From Bermanella sp049115935 (GTDB taxonomy: Bacteria; Pseudomonadota; Gammaproteobacteria; Pseudomonadales; Oceanobacteraceae): a DNA stretch of 64,000 nucleotides. Below, in pieces: positions 52,214 to 61,052 of this stretch (positions are counted from its first letter, which is position 1; every line of letters begins with the position of its first letter). Position numbers and translations under genes: made by a program. The notes beneath the pieces were generated by a model, which saw only the letters and a list, made by a program, of their open reading frames with translations, was not told the origin of the DNA and made no database searches. The DNA lies in contig JAGDZK010000023.1 in the NCBI GenBank assembly GCA_049115935.1, positions 1 to 64,000 of the forward strand, written 5' to 3'.

Positions 52214-53845
52214 ATGGCCAAATCTCATAAAATATTACCTAGCATTAGCCTGAGTGTTTCACTGCTGATGTTCATCCCCATTCTCGCATTGATCTATCAA
52301 GCGTTTTTCATTGCCGACGGCAACGACCACACCTTTGATAACATTCTCGACAGCGTGCTTTGGCAATACATTAAAAACAGTTTATTAGTGGTGGGGACGA
52401 CACTTATTTTTGCTTGCCTATTTGCCATTGCGCCTGCTTGGTGGTGTGCACGCTATGAATTTAAGGGTCGCCGTTTTTTACAGTGGGCCATGGTGTTTCC
52501 CTTAGCCATTCCGGCTTATGTCAGTGCGTATATTTACACCAAGGCATTGGATTACCCGGGGCCCGTGCAAACCTCATTACGCCAATGGTTTAATTGGCAA
52601 AGTCCTAATGATTATTGGTTTTTTGATATGCGCTCCATTACTGGTGGCAGTCTTATGTTGGCACTGGCGCTATATCCGTATATTTATTTATTACTGCGTT
52701 ATGGCTTTGCCAAACAAAGTGACCACCTTGATCACGCGGCTCGTTTACTAGGCGCAAGTTCACGCCAAGTGTTTTTTAAAATTCGCTTAGCCATGGCTCG
52801 CCCAGCACTGGCGATCGGCTGCACGTTAGTTGCCATGGAAGCATTGGCTGATTTTGGCACCATGCATTTATTTGCTATTAGCACATTAACAACGGCCATT
52901 TATGACAGCTGGCTGGTCTATGGCAGTTTATCCACAGCCGCTAAGTTGTCTTGTTTGTTATTAGTATTTATCGTCACCCTTTCACTACTTGAGCGCCGTC
53001 AACGCAAGGCACAAAAACAATACGAATCTCGTGGCCAACAATTATTACAACGCAAAACAGCGACCACCAAAAAAGCAATCAACATTTGGTTTACCTGCGG
53101 TGCCATTTTGATGCTGGGTTTTGTGATTCCCGTGGCTTACTTGTTAGATTTCACCATTACTTATTTACAGCAAAACTGGCAGCCTCAATTACTGCAGCAC
53201 AGTTTGCATACCTTTTTATTAGCAGCCGCTGCCGCTACCATTTGCATGATCATTGCCATGATGCTCAATGCTCAATTACGTCTTCGCCCCACTCGTTTTA
53301 ATCAAACTCAATTAAGCATTGCTTCTTTAGGTTATGCCATTCCAGGCACGGTATTAGCCATTGCCGTATTGATCCCACTGGGTGCACTGGATGTGGCCAT
53401 TCATGATGTGATGACATGGGCTAATATGGACAGCCTAGGTTTAATATTTTCCGGCACCAGTGTGGCGTTACTGTTTGCTTTTGTGCTGCGATTTTTAGCC
53501 ATTGCCAATGGCAGTATTCATAGCGGTTATCAGCAAATAAGTCCGAATCTTGATTTAGCAGCTGCTAGTCTTGGTAAAAGTCATCGAGGGGTTTTTCGCT
53601 TTATTCATTTACCCTTAATACGCCCAATGGCATTAAGTGCTTTTTTACTGGTATTTATCGAATGTGTGAAAGAATTACCAGCGGCCATTTTATTGCGCCC
53701 TTTTGACTTTGAAACCTTATCAACTTACGTATATCAACATGCCAGTGATGATCAACTTGAGCATGGTGCACTGGCTGCGTTGTTAATAATTATTGTCAGT
53801 CTATTACCTATTATTTTACTTAGCCGTACCCAGAGGATGTCATGA
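52214..53845 (+). CDS. fbpB: Ferric iron ABC transporter permease
   Basis: Fused permease of 543 residues with two homologous halves. Each half has about six hydrophobic segments and an EAA-type loop: LDHAARLLGASSRQVFFKIRLAMARPALAIG in the first, and LDLAAASLGKSHRGVFRFIHLPLIRPMAL in the second. This double arrangement is typical of FbpB/HitB. A central linker (ERRQRKAQKQYESR) is basic. The stop overlaps the fbpC start (ATGA). Confidence 0.95.
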   Translation: MAKSHKILPSISLSVSLLMFIPILALIYQAFFIADGNDHTFDNILDSVLWQYIKNSLLVVGTTLIFACLFAIAPAWWCARYEFKGRRFLQWAMVFPLAIPAYVSAYIYTKALDYPGPVQTSLRQWFNWQSPNDYWFFDMRSITGGSLMLALALYPYIYLLLRYGFAKQSDHLDHAARLLGASSRQVFFKIRLAMARPALAIGCTLVAMEALADFGTMHLFAISTLTTAIYDSWLVYGSLSTAAKLSCLLLVFIVTLSLLERRQRKAQKQYESRGQQLLQRKTATTKKAINIWFTCGAILMLGFVIPVAYLLDFTITYLQQNWQPQLLQHSLHTFLLAAAAATICMIIAMMLNAQLRLRPTRFNQTQLSIASLGYAIPGTVLAIAVLIPLGALDVAIHDVMTWANMDSLGLIFSGTSVALLFAFVLRFLAIANGSIHSGYQQISPNLDLAAASLGKSHRGVFRFIHLPLIRPMALSAFLLVFIECVKELPAAILLRPFDFETLSTYVYQHASDDQLEHGALAALLIIIVSLLPIILLSRTQRMS

Positions 53846-54843
53846 GCCAAACTGCACTAAACATTGAAAATCTGGCGGTGACACTGCAACAAAAGTCTAT
53901 CCTCGAAAACTTCTCGTTATCATTAAACGAGGGGGATATTTTGTGTTTACTTGGGCCAAGTGGCTGCGGCAAAACCACGGCACTTAAAGCCATTGCCGGC
54001 TTAATGGATACGCAACAAGGCACGATTCATTTATTTGATCAGCTGTTAAAAAAGAATAGCTATGAGCTGCCCCCTGAACAGCGCGATATTGGTTTTATCT
54101 TTCAGGATTATGCTCTGTTTCCTCACATGAGCGTGGCGGAAAATATTGGGTTTTCATTATCAAGTCTCAGCAAAGAAGCCAAAAAAATACAAGTTGAAGC
54201 AAGCCTAAGTCTTGTGGACCTAACGGGTTTAGGTGAGCGCTATCCTCATGAGCTAAGTGGTGGCCAACAGCAACGTACCGCAGTGGCACGGGCGCTGGCA
54301 AAACGCCCTAAGCTTTTGTTAATGGATGAGCCATTTTCAAACATCGATAGCCAAGTAAAGTACAAACTCATGTCTGAAATGCGTACGCTACTTAAGCAGT
54401 ACAATATTACTTGTATCTTTGTCACACACAGCAAGCAAGAAGCATTTAGTTTTGCCGATAAAACCGCCGTATTAAATAACGGCAAGATCGAACAAGTGGA
54501 TCACACGCAGATAATTTTTGAACAACCTATTAATCCATTTGTAGCTGACTTTATGGAATCCGGTAATTTAATTGAAGCGCAACGGATGCCTAAAGACTTG
54601 TTCACTATTGCGCCGAAACTAAGCGTTGAAGACAATTGGGTATTATTACGTGAGAATGGTTTTGCGTTATCACAGGATCAAGGTCTAACCGGATTAGTCA
54701 TTGATAGCTTGTACATAGGTCATCGCTATCGTAACCAAATTAAGTTTGAAGATTTTACACTTTGGATTGAAACCCAAACGTCATTAACACCCCATGAACA
54801 TATTAAAGTGCAATATGTTCACGAAGCATTAACACTTAAATAA
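53842..54843 (+). CDS. fbpC: Ferric iron ABC transporter ATPase
   Basis: ATPase of 333 residues with Walker A GPSGCGKTT (about residues 37-45), Q-loop FIFQDYALFPH, signature ELSGGQQQRTAVARAL, Walker B LLLMDEPFSNID and the H-loop VTHSKQEAF. The C-terminal region (about 240-333) is the TOBE-like domain of FbpC/PotA-type ATPases. The ATGA overlap indicates coupling to fbpB. It is last of the three-gene operon. Confidence 0.95.
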   Translation: MSQTALNIENLAVTLQQKSILENFSLSLNEGDILCLLGPSGCGKTTALKAIAGLMDTQQGTIHLFDQLLKKNSYELPPEQRDIGFIFQDYALFPHMSVAENIGFSLSSLSKEAKKIQVEASLSLVDLTGLGERYPHELSGGQQQRTAVARALAKRPKLLLMDEPFSNIDSQVKYKLMSEMRTLLKQYNITCIFVTHSKQEAFSFADKTAVLNNGKIEQVDHTQIIFEQPINPFVADFMESGNLIEAQRMPKDLFTIAPKLSVEDNWVLLRENGFALSQDQGLTGLVIDSLYIGHRYRNQIKFEDFTLWIETQTSLTPHEHIKVQYVHEALTLK

Positions 54844-54844
54844 A

Positions 54845-55090
54845 TTAAGCGGGCTGAGCAACTAATATAGCCAGCAACTTATCCTTTAAGCTTAAGCGCT
54901 GTACTTTTAGCGAATCAAGGTAATCATCGGTCGTGGCTTGGGCACCACTTTCAAAACGATGAATGTCTTTATCTACATCATGATATTCATTAAACAAACG
55001 ATGAAAATGCATATCGCTTGATTTCAATTCATGAATGCGTTCTTTATGCTCTGGAAATTCATTGGCTAAGCTATGGTTTTCGATTGGCAT
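54845..55090 (-). CDS. DUF465 (YdcH-family) small protein
   Basis: 81-residue helical protein of the YdcH/DUF465 family: PIENHSLANEFPEHKERIHELKSSDMHFHRLFNEYHDVDKDIHRFE (given as a block, conserved Pro-Glu and HRLFxEYHDVD) and a C-terminal DDYLDSLKVQRLSLKDKLLAIL. AAGGA precedes the ATG. Its function is unknown. It faces the fbpC end, with one base between the stops. A TAGAAT lies at 55125-55130 on the minus strand, about 35 bases upstream of the start. Confidence 0.88.
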   Translation of the reverse strand: MPIENHSLANEFPEHKERIHELKSSDMHFHRLFNEYHDVDKDIHRFESGAQATTDDYLDSLKVQRLSLKDKLLAILVAQPA

Positions 55091-55135
55091 TTCGCGTCCT
55101 TATTTTTTATTAAGTAACAGAATCATTCTAAAACT

Positions 55136-55171
55136 CAATAAAAGCGCTCCCTTGATTTGCATCAAGGAAGC
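55136..55171 (-). terminator. Terminator of the ZnuD-like gene, also an FNR-like palindrome
   Basis: On the minus strand: GCTTCCTTGAT, loop GCAA, ATCAAGGGAGC (one G-U pair), then GCTTTTATT. It lies 30 bases after the receptor stop. The same palindrome (55152-55165) reads TTGAT-TTGC-ATCAA, a perfect FNR/Anr consensus, and its centre is 41 bases upstream of a start site placed from the TAGAAT at 55125-55130. Both readings are possible. The terminator is the simpler. Confidence 0.7.
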
Positions 55172-55200
55172 CTTAGTTAACCGAATAACCCGCGCCAAGA

Positions 55201-57264
55201 TTAAAACGTATACGTCACACCTAAATTGATATTACGCCCAACCACCGGACTATATTCTTTAAGATAGCTGACATGATTACGACCAAACTCATCGGTTAGG
55301 TTATGGGCTTTTGCGTAAAATTCCACAGAAGATTCAGCCATGACTAGCGTGTATGTGCCATAAAGATTAAACACATAATAATCCGCAGTAGGGCTTTCGT
55401 TTTCGGCAACGTCATTTTGTTCAGCGTAGTATTTAACATCACTGCTAAATTGCCAATGACCTGCAAAATATTTCACACCCGTGGTGCTTGTAACCGGAGG
55501 CGTGCGAGGTAAGTTTTTATTATCACCCTGTTTTAATTGGGCTTTAACAACATCCGCGCGCATAAACCATTGCCAGTTTGAATCTAAATGATAATCCAAT
55601 TGCCACTCGACACCACTGAACCACGCGTCTTTTTGTTCATGACGATAAACCGGATTGCCATGAAACGGATCCACTATGGCTTTCAGATCATTATAGATAT
55701 AACCGTCAAAGTCATAATAATAAACTGCTGCCTGCATGCGATAATCACGCCCGTCGTACAACCAGGTTAAATCTAAACTGTGAGCAGTTTCGAGGTCTAA
55801 CGCTGTATTGTCTAACTGAAAACTAAACGTCGCATGATGGTCACCATTCCAATACATTTCATCGGCTGCGGGTGCCCGCTGTGAACGGGAGACACTTAAT
55901 CCCAGTTTGTGAGTATCAATGCGCCAAGTCATGGCAGCGCTTAACGAAGCCGAATCAAATGTTTTGTCGTCATAATAACTAGCCGCCTGGCGATATGACG
56001 GTCGAATTGAAACAGGGTCCGCTTTAATGGTGCGCTGATCATAACGGGCACCTAGCTCTAACAAGCCCATTGCCCAATCACGTTCCATCACCCAAAACAC
56101 ACCTAGGTCTTGTGTGTCGGTTAATGGCATAGGCGTATCATGAGAAAATTGAATGCCGTCTACCACATCGTTATCTAGGTTATCGCCTGCTTCGCCGTTC
56201 CAACTTAGCTGACTGTAGTTTGGAATATCAGGGCATCCGCTGTGATCGTGACAAAGTTCTAAGTTTTGTTTGGACCATTGCAAACCTAAGTTGGATTGCC
56301 AACCTGCAATGTTTGACCAACTCAATGTGGTTTTAAACTCGCTGGATGTTTTATCAAACAACCCCACTACGGTGTCGTCAAAGGTTTCACCATGTTCATA
56401 ATCAATATGGGTAAATTGTGTTTTGATTTTTTCAACATACGGTAACGAATAGACAATGCTTTGTGCATCTAATCTAAGCTGGGTGGGATCTACCGTGGCG
56501 CGATCATTATCTGGGTTTGGCACAGCATAATCATAATCCAACATAGAAACCGCAATACCATGGGCGTTGCCATTCGTGTGAATATGATTCACACCTAAGT
56601 TTACCCCTTGGCTATCGCTGCTGGTGTTATTAATGGTTTCACCATTACCTGCTTGAAAGTTTTCGCTACTGCGAGCAAAACCATCCACATGCATCACCCA
56701 GCGACCTTGGCCCACATCAAAGCTTGCGCTGAGATTGGTGCCTTCATTGGCGCTACTAATAGAGCTTTGCACTCGACCTTGATAACCGTGCAACGGCACT
56801 TCATGAAAACGTGAGTCCGCCATGTTGACCACACCGCCCATGGCACCACTGCCAAAGCGTAATGTGTTCGGCCCATAAATCACCTCTAGCTGATCAGCAT
56901 TTGCGGCATCGACCATAGGTGCATGGTCACTGCTCATGGCAGACACGTCGGCACTGTCGGTACCATTGATGGCCATTTTTACGCGATTACCACCTAAGCC
57001 ACGAATAACCGGCCGGCCAACACCGGCTCCAAAACTGGCATTAGCAATACCGGGCAAACCTTCCAATAGCTCACCAATGGTGTCGCCGTTTTGCGCTTGC
57101 ATGTCTTCTTTGCTGAGCACTCGCATTGGTTGCGCAACATCATCAAGCACTTGCCCTGATGCTGTCACTTTTACTTTATCCAATGCCACTTCTTCACTGG
57201 CGGCACTGGCACTGACAACCAGCACAAGGCTGGCCGTCAGTGAGCGTAGTAAATTAGTGTGCAT
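55201..57264 (-). CDS. znuD: ZnuD-like TonB-dependent receptor
   Basis: Outer-membrane receptor of 687 residues. I chose the ATG at 57264 (MHTNLLRSLTASLVLVVSASA), preceded by AGGTGA. A GTG at 57282 is in frame. The plug has GDTIGELLEGLPGIANASFGAGVGRPVIRGLGGNRV, GSDADVSAMSSDHAPMVDAANADQLEVIYGPNTLRFGSGAMGGVVN-type blocks (conserved parts). An extracellular loop has LCHDHSGCPDIPNYS, with His and Cys as candidate zinc ligands. The last residue is Phe (GVTYTF). The start overlaps the end of the His-rich lipoprotein gene. This plug family includes ZnuD. Zinc is inferred. Confidence 0.78.
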   Translation of the reverse strand: MHTNLLRSLTASLVLVVSASAASEEVALDKVKVTASGQVLDDVAQPMRVLSKEDMQAQNGDTIGELLEGLPGIANASFGAGVGRPVIRGLGGNRVKMAINGTDSADVSAMSSDHAPMVDAANADQLEVIYGPNTLRFGSGAMGGVVNMADSRFHEVPLHGYQGRVQSSISSANEGTNLSASFDVGQGRWVMHVDGFARSSENFQAGNGETINNTSSDSQGVNLGVNHIHTNGNAHGIAVSMLDYDYAVPNPDNDRATVDPTQLRLDAQSIVYSLPYVEKIKTQFTHIDYEHGETFDDTVVGLFDKTSSEFKTTLSWSNIAGWQSNLGLQWSKQNLELCHDHSGCPDIPNYSQLSWNGEAGDNLDNDVVDGIQFSHDTPMPLTDTQDLGVFWVMERDWAMGLLELGARYDQRTIKADPVSIRPSYRQAASYYDDKTFDSASLSAAMTWRIDTHKLGLSVSRSQRAPAADEMYWNGDHHATFSFQLDNTALDLETAHSLDLTWLYDGRDYRMQAAVYYYDFDGYIYNDLKAIVDPFHGNPVYRHEQKDAWFSGVEWQLDYHLDSNWQWFMRADVVKAQLKQGDNKNLPRTPPVTSTTGVKYFAGHWQFSSDVKYYAEQNDVAENESPTADYYVFNLYGTYTLVMAESSVEFYAKAHNLTDEFGRNHVSYLKEYSPVVGRNINLGVTYTF

Positions 57265-58519
57265 GGTCACCTGCTTCTTCACCTACGTCATGAAAAATAA
57301 CCATGCTCGCCACATCGCTTACACTTAAGTCAAAGCGTTCATGCACGTGGTATCCATTTGCATTAGTGCTTGGTTCATCCACATCAATTTCATAACCTTT
57401 TTGTGCCTTGTTATCGATTACTAACGCCATTTTAGCGGCACTGGCCATTACAAAATCACCACAGCTTGAAGCGGCTGATTCATCAAGCGTAATGGATTTA
57501 AGCACCTGGGCTTCATGATTCAACACCACAAAGTTTCCTGCTGCACTGATGGCTAAAATATCTTGTGCGTCAGTGTCTAAAACTAGGTTACAAATATTTT
57601 GTGTAAATGCGTAAGTACCGGTATCTGAACTTTTAACCACTACAATGCTAGGGGTTTCACCACTTTCGTCTAATTCAACAATGGCATAGTTTTTAGTGTT
57701 TGGTTCAAAACCCACAATCACATGACCTTGGGCGCGCCAAATGTAACTAGAATCAGCACCATCTAAATCAGCAAGATTACCGGCCGTTAACTCATGTTCA
57801 GTTTCGCCCTCTTCAACCAGTAAGGTTACCGCCCCTTCTGTACAGCTGATGATGATCAACTCACTCGTTTGTGCATGACTCGTTGGGTTAGCGCAAGCAA
57901 AGCTGAGTTCTTCAGTTGCTCCTTCAAACACCTTGGCATTGGTATCATCAAACACAAGTTTAAGGTCGTGCGCTTCATCTAAGATTAAGGCAGGGTAAAC
58001 TTCATCAACTGACAATTCTGAAGTGGATTCTGTGGCGGGAGTTTCGTTGGCTAACTCATCATATTCAATGAACGTGGTGTCGCCATCAACTAACACAGCA
58101 AAATGACCGCTTGTTGGCACCACACTTATATCAGTACCTGAAAGGCTATACTCTAAAACATGAGCTTCTTCGTGCTCATGTTCTTCTTCATCGTGGCCTT
58201 CCTCTTCTTCCTCTTCTTCATGCAAACCATGAACAAAGTTAACGGTACCACTAGCAAGCACAGCCGCATAAGCTCCGTTTTCACTTAATACGAGTTTGGC
58301 ACCGTTTCCTGCTGCTGCGTCATCTAATATTTCAAGTTCGCCATCTTCTAATAATGAAAGCGCAGTCGTTCCCGTTTGTGACACCAGTACTGAGGACTCA
58401 TGTTCATGATCGTGGTCATCACCTGCATTGCCATTACTGCTATCGCTACTGCTGCCACAACCAGTTAACGCCAAAGCAGCGATGCTTACCCATAATAAAT
58501 TTTTGTTAAATGTTTTCAT
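57254..58519 (-). CDS. His/Glu-rich lipoprotein, probable zinc-binding (AztD-like?)
   Basis: Exported lipoprotein of 421 residues (MKTFNKNLLWVSIAALALTGCGSSS). It has an N-terminal DDHDHEHE cluster, a central HGLHEEEEEEEGHDEEEHEHEEAH run and a C-terminal EEAGDHAH. Between these the sequence repeats beta-strand-like units (GTVNFVHG, GHFAVLVDGD, GHVIVGFEPN), which fits a beta-propeller. AztD-type periplasmic zinc chaperones have a comparable build, but I cannot confirm that. It overlaps the ZnuD-like gene by 11 bases, so the two are probably co-translated and handle the same metal. Confidence 0.65.
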   Translation of the reverse strand: MKTFNKNLLWVSIAALALTGCGSSSDSSNGNAGDDHDHEHESSVLVSQTGTTALSLLEDGELEILDDAAAGNGAKLVLSENGAYAAVLASGTVNFVHGLHEEEEEEEGHDEEEHEHEEAHVLEYSLSGTDISVVPTSGHFAVLVDGDTTFIEYDELANETPATESTSELSVDEVYPALILDEAHDLKLVFDDTNAKVFEGATEELSFACANPTSHAQTSELIIISCTEGAVTLLVEEGETEHELTAGNLADLDGADSSYIWRAQGHVIVGFEPNTKNYAIVELDESGETPSIVVVKSSDTGTYAFTQNICNLVLDTDAQDILAISAAGNFVVLNHEAQVLKSITLDESAASSCGDFVMASAAKMALVIDNKAQKGYEIDVDEPSTNANGYHVHERFDLSVSDVASMVIFHDVGEEAGDHAH

Positions 58520-58673
58520 TTTTGAATTCTCTAAATATTTCTTTTAATGACGCAACGTCCTGCTGACAACAGCAAATCGACCATACGACGCAACAATACG
58601 GCCCATATCCATGAGCCAAACACAAAAAACAGACGCAGCAAGGCTGTGTCTTGAATCACTTATGTATTAGAAA

Positions 58674-58970
58674 TTAAAGAGAGATAGGGGGAGCACGCGC
58701 TTGTTGCTTCTCAAGTTGAGATAGCACCAAAGCAATAGGATGAAAGGTTTGTTTTTCAAGTGCTTGTTTCGCACTGACACAACCAGTAGTGGCTGCAGGA
58801 ACCGCTGCACTGCCGTCCAAAGCGAACATTGGGCAATCAACAGTATGTTGGTGGTCAATTAACTCATCATGCACCAACTGCAAGCTGCCACAGATCAAAA
58901 TGACCAATGTCAACATAGAGGCTATTAAGCCATTATGTTTGCGCATGCGCGGGTAATGGATAGGTTTCAT
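58674..58970 (-). CDS. Small membrane protein with HxH and Cys motif (DUF2946-like)
   Basis: Short protein of about 98 residues. The start is uncertain (58970 chosen: MKPIHYPRMRKHNG; upstream ATGs to 59042 exist). One hydrophobic segment (LIASMLTLVILICGSLQLVH) is followed by DHQHTVDCPMFALDG and a second Cys (TTGCVSAKQ). The HxHxxxC pattern resembles DUF2946-type proteins found beside metal transport genes. It lies upstream of the His-rich lipoprotein with about 150 bases between them and probably belongs to the same unit. Confidence 0.6.
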   Translation of the reverse strand: MKPIHYPRMRKHNGLIASMLTLVILICGSLQLVHDELIDHQHTVDCPMFALDGSAAVPAATTGCVSAKQALEKQTFHPIALVLSQLEKQQARAPPISL

Positions 58971-59233
58971 GATGGCTATCATACGATTTGTGGCAATTTG
59001 CTTCAATCTGAAAAACATTTTATATGTAAATAGTTGTATCAACCAATATTCCCCTATATACCATGCGCTCTTTACCCTAGATCAAACGATTTCCTCATAT
59101 CAAAAAGATCTAACAACCTATAGCTTAATGCAATAGTCTGTCTCACCTTTTATGCTCACAGTACATTTAAAATTATGTTTTACTCAGCATCCCCATTTTC
59201 ATCTAAGCTTGCTTAATTCCTTAGAGTTTATTT

Positions 59234-60463
59234 ATGCCCAATGCATCCTCACCTATTAGCCGTTTAGAGTTCATTGCTTTAATGGCGGCGCTTATGTCAA
59301 TGGTCGCCTTATCCATTGATGCCATGCTGCCCGCGCTTGGTATTATTGGCCAAGACTTAAATATTACTAACCCCAACGATAGCCAACTCATTATCTCAAG
59401 TGTGTTTCTAGGCATGGCCTTTGGTTTAATTATTTATGGCCCAATTTCTGATTCGTTCGGTCGTAAAAACGCTATTTACCTAGGCATTGGTATCTTTCTT
59501 GTGGGATGTTTAATCTCTATTTTTGCACAAGACTTTAATCACATGTTGATTGGGCGGGTGCTACAGGGGTTTGGTGCAGCGGCTTGTCGAGTGATCACCA
59601 TTGCCATGATGCGCGACAAATTTGACGGCAAAGAGATGGCAAAAAATATGTCGCTCATCATGATGGTTTTCATCATGGTGCCCGCTCTTGCCCCCTCGGT
59701 TGGACAACTTATTTTATTGTTTGCTAATTGGCATTATATTTTTGTGGTTTTATTTATATTCGCTTTAGTCAGCTGCGTCTGGCTTCACATGCGTCAACCT
59801 GAAACATTAGCGGATGAAAAGCGTATCGGTTTTTCATTTAAAAATATTAAACGCGGTATGGTCGAAACCATTAAACATCCTGAGGCTCGCACTTATACTT
59901 TGGCAGCCGGCATCATGTTTGGTGCATTTGTTGGTTATTTAACTTCATCACAACAGATTTTACAGGTGCAGTATGAGACAGGAGACTTATTCTCAGTCTA
60001 TTTTGGCATACTCGCTTTAGCCATTGGTTTTTCATCATTCGCCAATTCAAAGCTCGTTATGAAGGTGTCCATGCAAACTCTTTGCTTGGTCGCTCTATGG
60101 GCTGTATTTGCCAGCTCGGCATTATTTTTACTGTATATTAATATTGTAAATGAGCATCCAGGCTTACTCAGTTTCATGCTGTATATGATGAGTACATTTT
60201 TTTGCTTTGGTATTTTATTTGGCAATTTTAATACGCTTGCCGTTCATTCTTTAGGTCATATTGCTGGGGTTGCCACGTCAGTTATTAGTACCGTACAAAC
60301 ATTAATTTCTGTGTTTGTTGGCACCTATATTGGTCAACATTATAATGGCACTGTGACACCCATGGTGCTCGGTTTTATTATTTGCAGCGGCATTACATTA
60401 GGATTAATAATGTGGCTGCGTCATCGTTCTCAAAACACGGCCCAACACACCAACATTGAATAA
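59234..60463 (+). CDS. MFS multidrug exporter (Bcr/CflA type)
   Basis: 12-segment major facilitator of 409 residues. The Bcr/CflA hallmark LSIDAMLPALGIIGQDLNI is at the N-terminus. The loop 2-3 motif GPISDSFGRKNAIYLG and the motif C-like GRVLQGFGAAACRVITIAMMRD are visible. Bcr/CflA transporters export drugs or small metabolites; the substrate here is unknown. Start at 59234 (ATGCCCAATGC). It is followed after nine bases by a GNAT gene, so the two may be co-transcribed. Confidence 0.88.
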   Translation: MPNASSPISRLEFIALMAALMSMVALSIDAMLPALGIIGQDLNITNPNDSQLIISSVFLGMAFGLIIYGPISDSFGRKNAIYLGIGIFLVGCLISIFAQDFNHMLIGRVLQGFGAAACRVITIAMMRDKFDGKEMAKNMSLIMMVFIMVPALAPSVGQLILLFANWHYIFVVLFIFALVSCVWLHMRQPETLADEKRIGFSFKNIKRGMVETIKHPEARTYTLAAGIMFGAFVGYLTSSQQILQVQYETGDLFSVYFGILALAIGFSSFANSKLVMKVSMQTLCLVALWAVFASSALFLLYINIVNEHPGLLSFMLYMMSTFFCFGILFGNFNTLAVHSLGHIAGVATSVISTVQTLISVFVGTYIGQHYNGTVTPMVLGFIICSGITLGLIMWLRHRSQNTAQHTNIE

Positions 60464-60471
60464 GTTACTAC

Positions 60472-60972
60472 ATGTCTAATATTGATATTTTTTATTTGGA
60501 AATGAACAGCCCTGCACAAATCAAAGGTAAACCAGCCATTGATGGGTTAGAAATTCGATATTGCGAAATCAAACAATGGGCGCTTAATAAGTTTTTATAC
60601 AGTTTTGTAGGCGGCCCTTGGACATGGACCGATAAACTCAATGAAACAGATGAGCAATGGCAGGATTACGTCGCCAATAGCAACTTACACACCTGGGTGG
60701 CTTATTACAAAGGGGCCATTGCTGGTTACTTTGAGTTACAACAAGATCAAGGCAATGTCGAAATTGTATATTTTGGCTTAACCCCAGACTTTTTAGGCAA
60801 AGGTATGGGGGGCTACTTATTAACCTATGCTCTTGAAAAAGCATGGTCATTACCTAACACCAAACGCGTTTGGCTACACACCTGCACTCTTGATCATCCT
60901 AGCGCTAAAGCAAACTATGAGGCTCGTGGTTTTGTGCATTATAAAACCGAAACAGAGGCGTCTGATTCATGA
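60472..60972 (+). CDS. GNAT-family N-acetyltransferase
   Basis: 166-residue acetyltransferase with the GNAT core: VEIVYFGLTPDFLGKGMGGYLLTYALEKAW (acetyl-CoA motif A, Q/RxxGxG/A seen as GKGMGG) and LDHPSAKANYEARGFVHYKTE (motif B). The N-terminal part (IRYCEIKQW, WTWTDKLNETDEQW) is acceptor-related. The acceptor is unknown. It lies just after the MFS gene, so a toxin- or drug-modifying role alongside export is possible but only inferred. Confidence 0.85.
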   Translation: MSNIDIFYLEMNSPAQIKGKPAIDGLEIRYCEIKQWALNKFLYSFVGGPWTWTDKLNETDEQWQDYVANSNLHTWVAYYKGAIAGYFELQQDQGNVEIVYFGLTPDFLGKGMGGYLLTYALEKAWSLPNTKRVWLHTCTLDHPSAKANYEARGFVHYKTETEASDS

Positions 60973-60991
60973 CAATTAAACATTTACCCAT

Positions 60992-61020
60992 AAAAAAGCC
61001 GATCACTGATCGGCTTTTTT
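60992..61020. terminator. Bidirectional terminator between GNAT and K+ channel genes
   Basis: AAAAAAGCCGATC, loop ACT, GATCGGCTTTTTT. The 13-base stem has a T-run on both strands, and both genes converge on it. Confidence 0.95.
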
Positions 61021-61052
61021 TATTTGCAACATTTACATAAACGACGCTGAAC

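Noticed and set aside
59020..59045. Possible Zur box (TTTACATATAAAA on the minus strand)
   Set aside because: Only the outer TTTA/TAAA pair. It does not fit a Zur consensus well enough to report.
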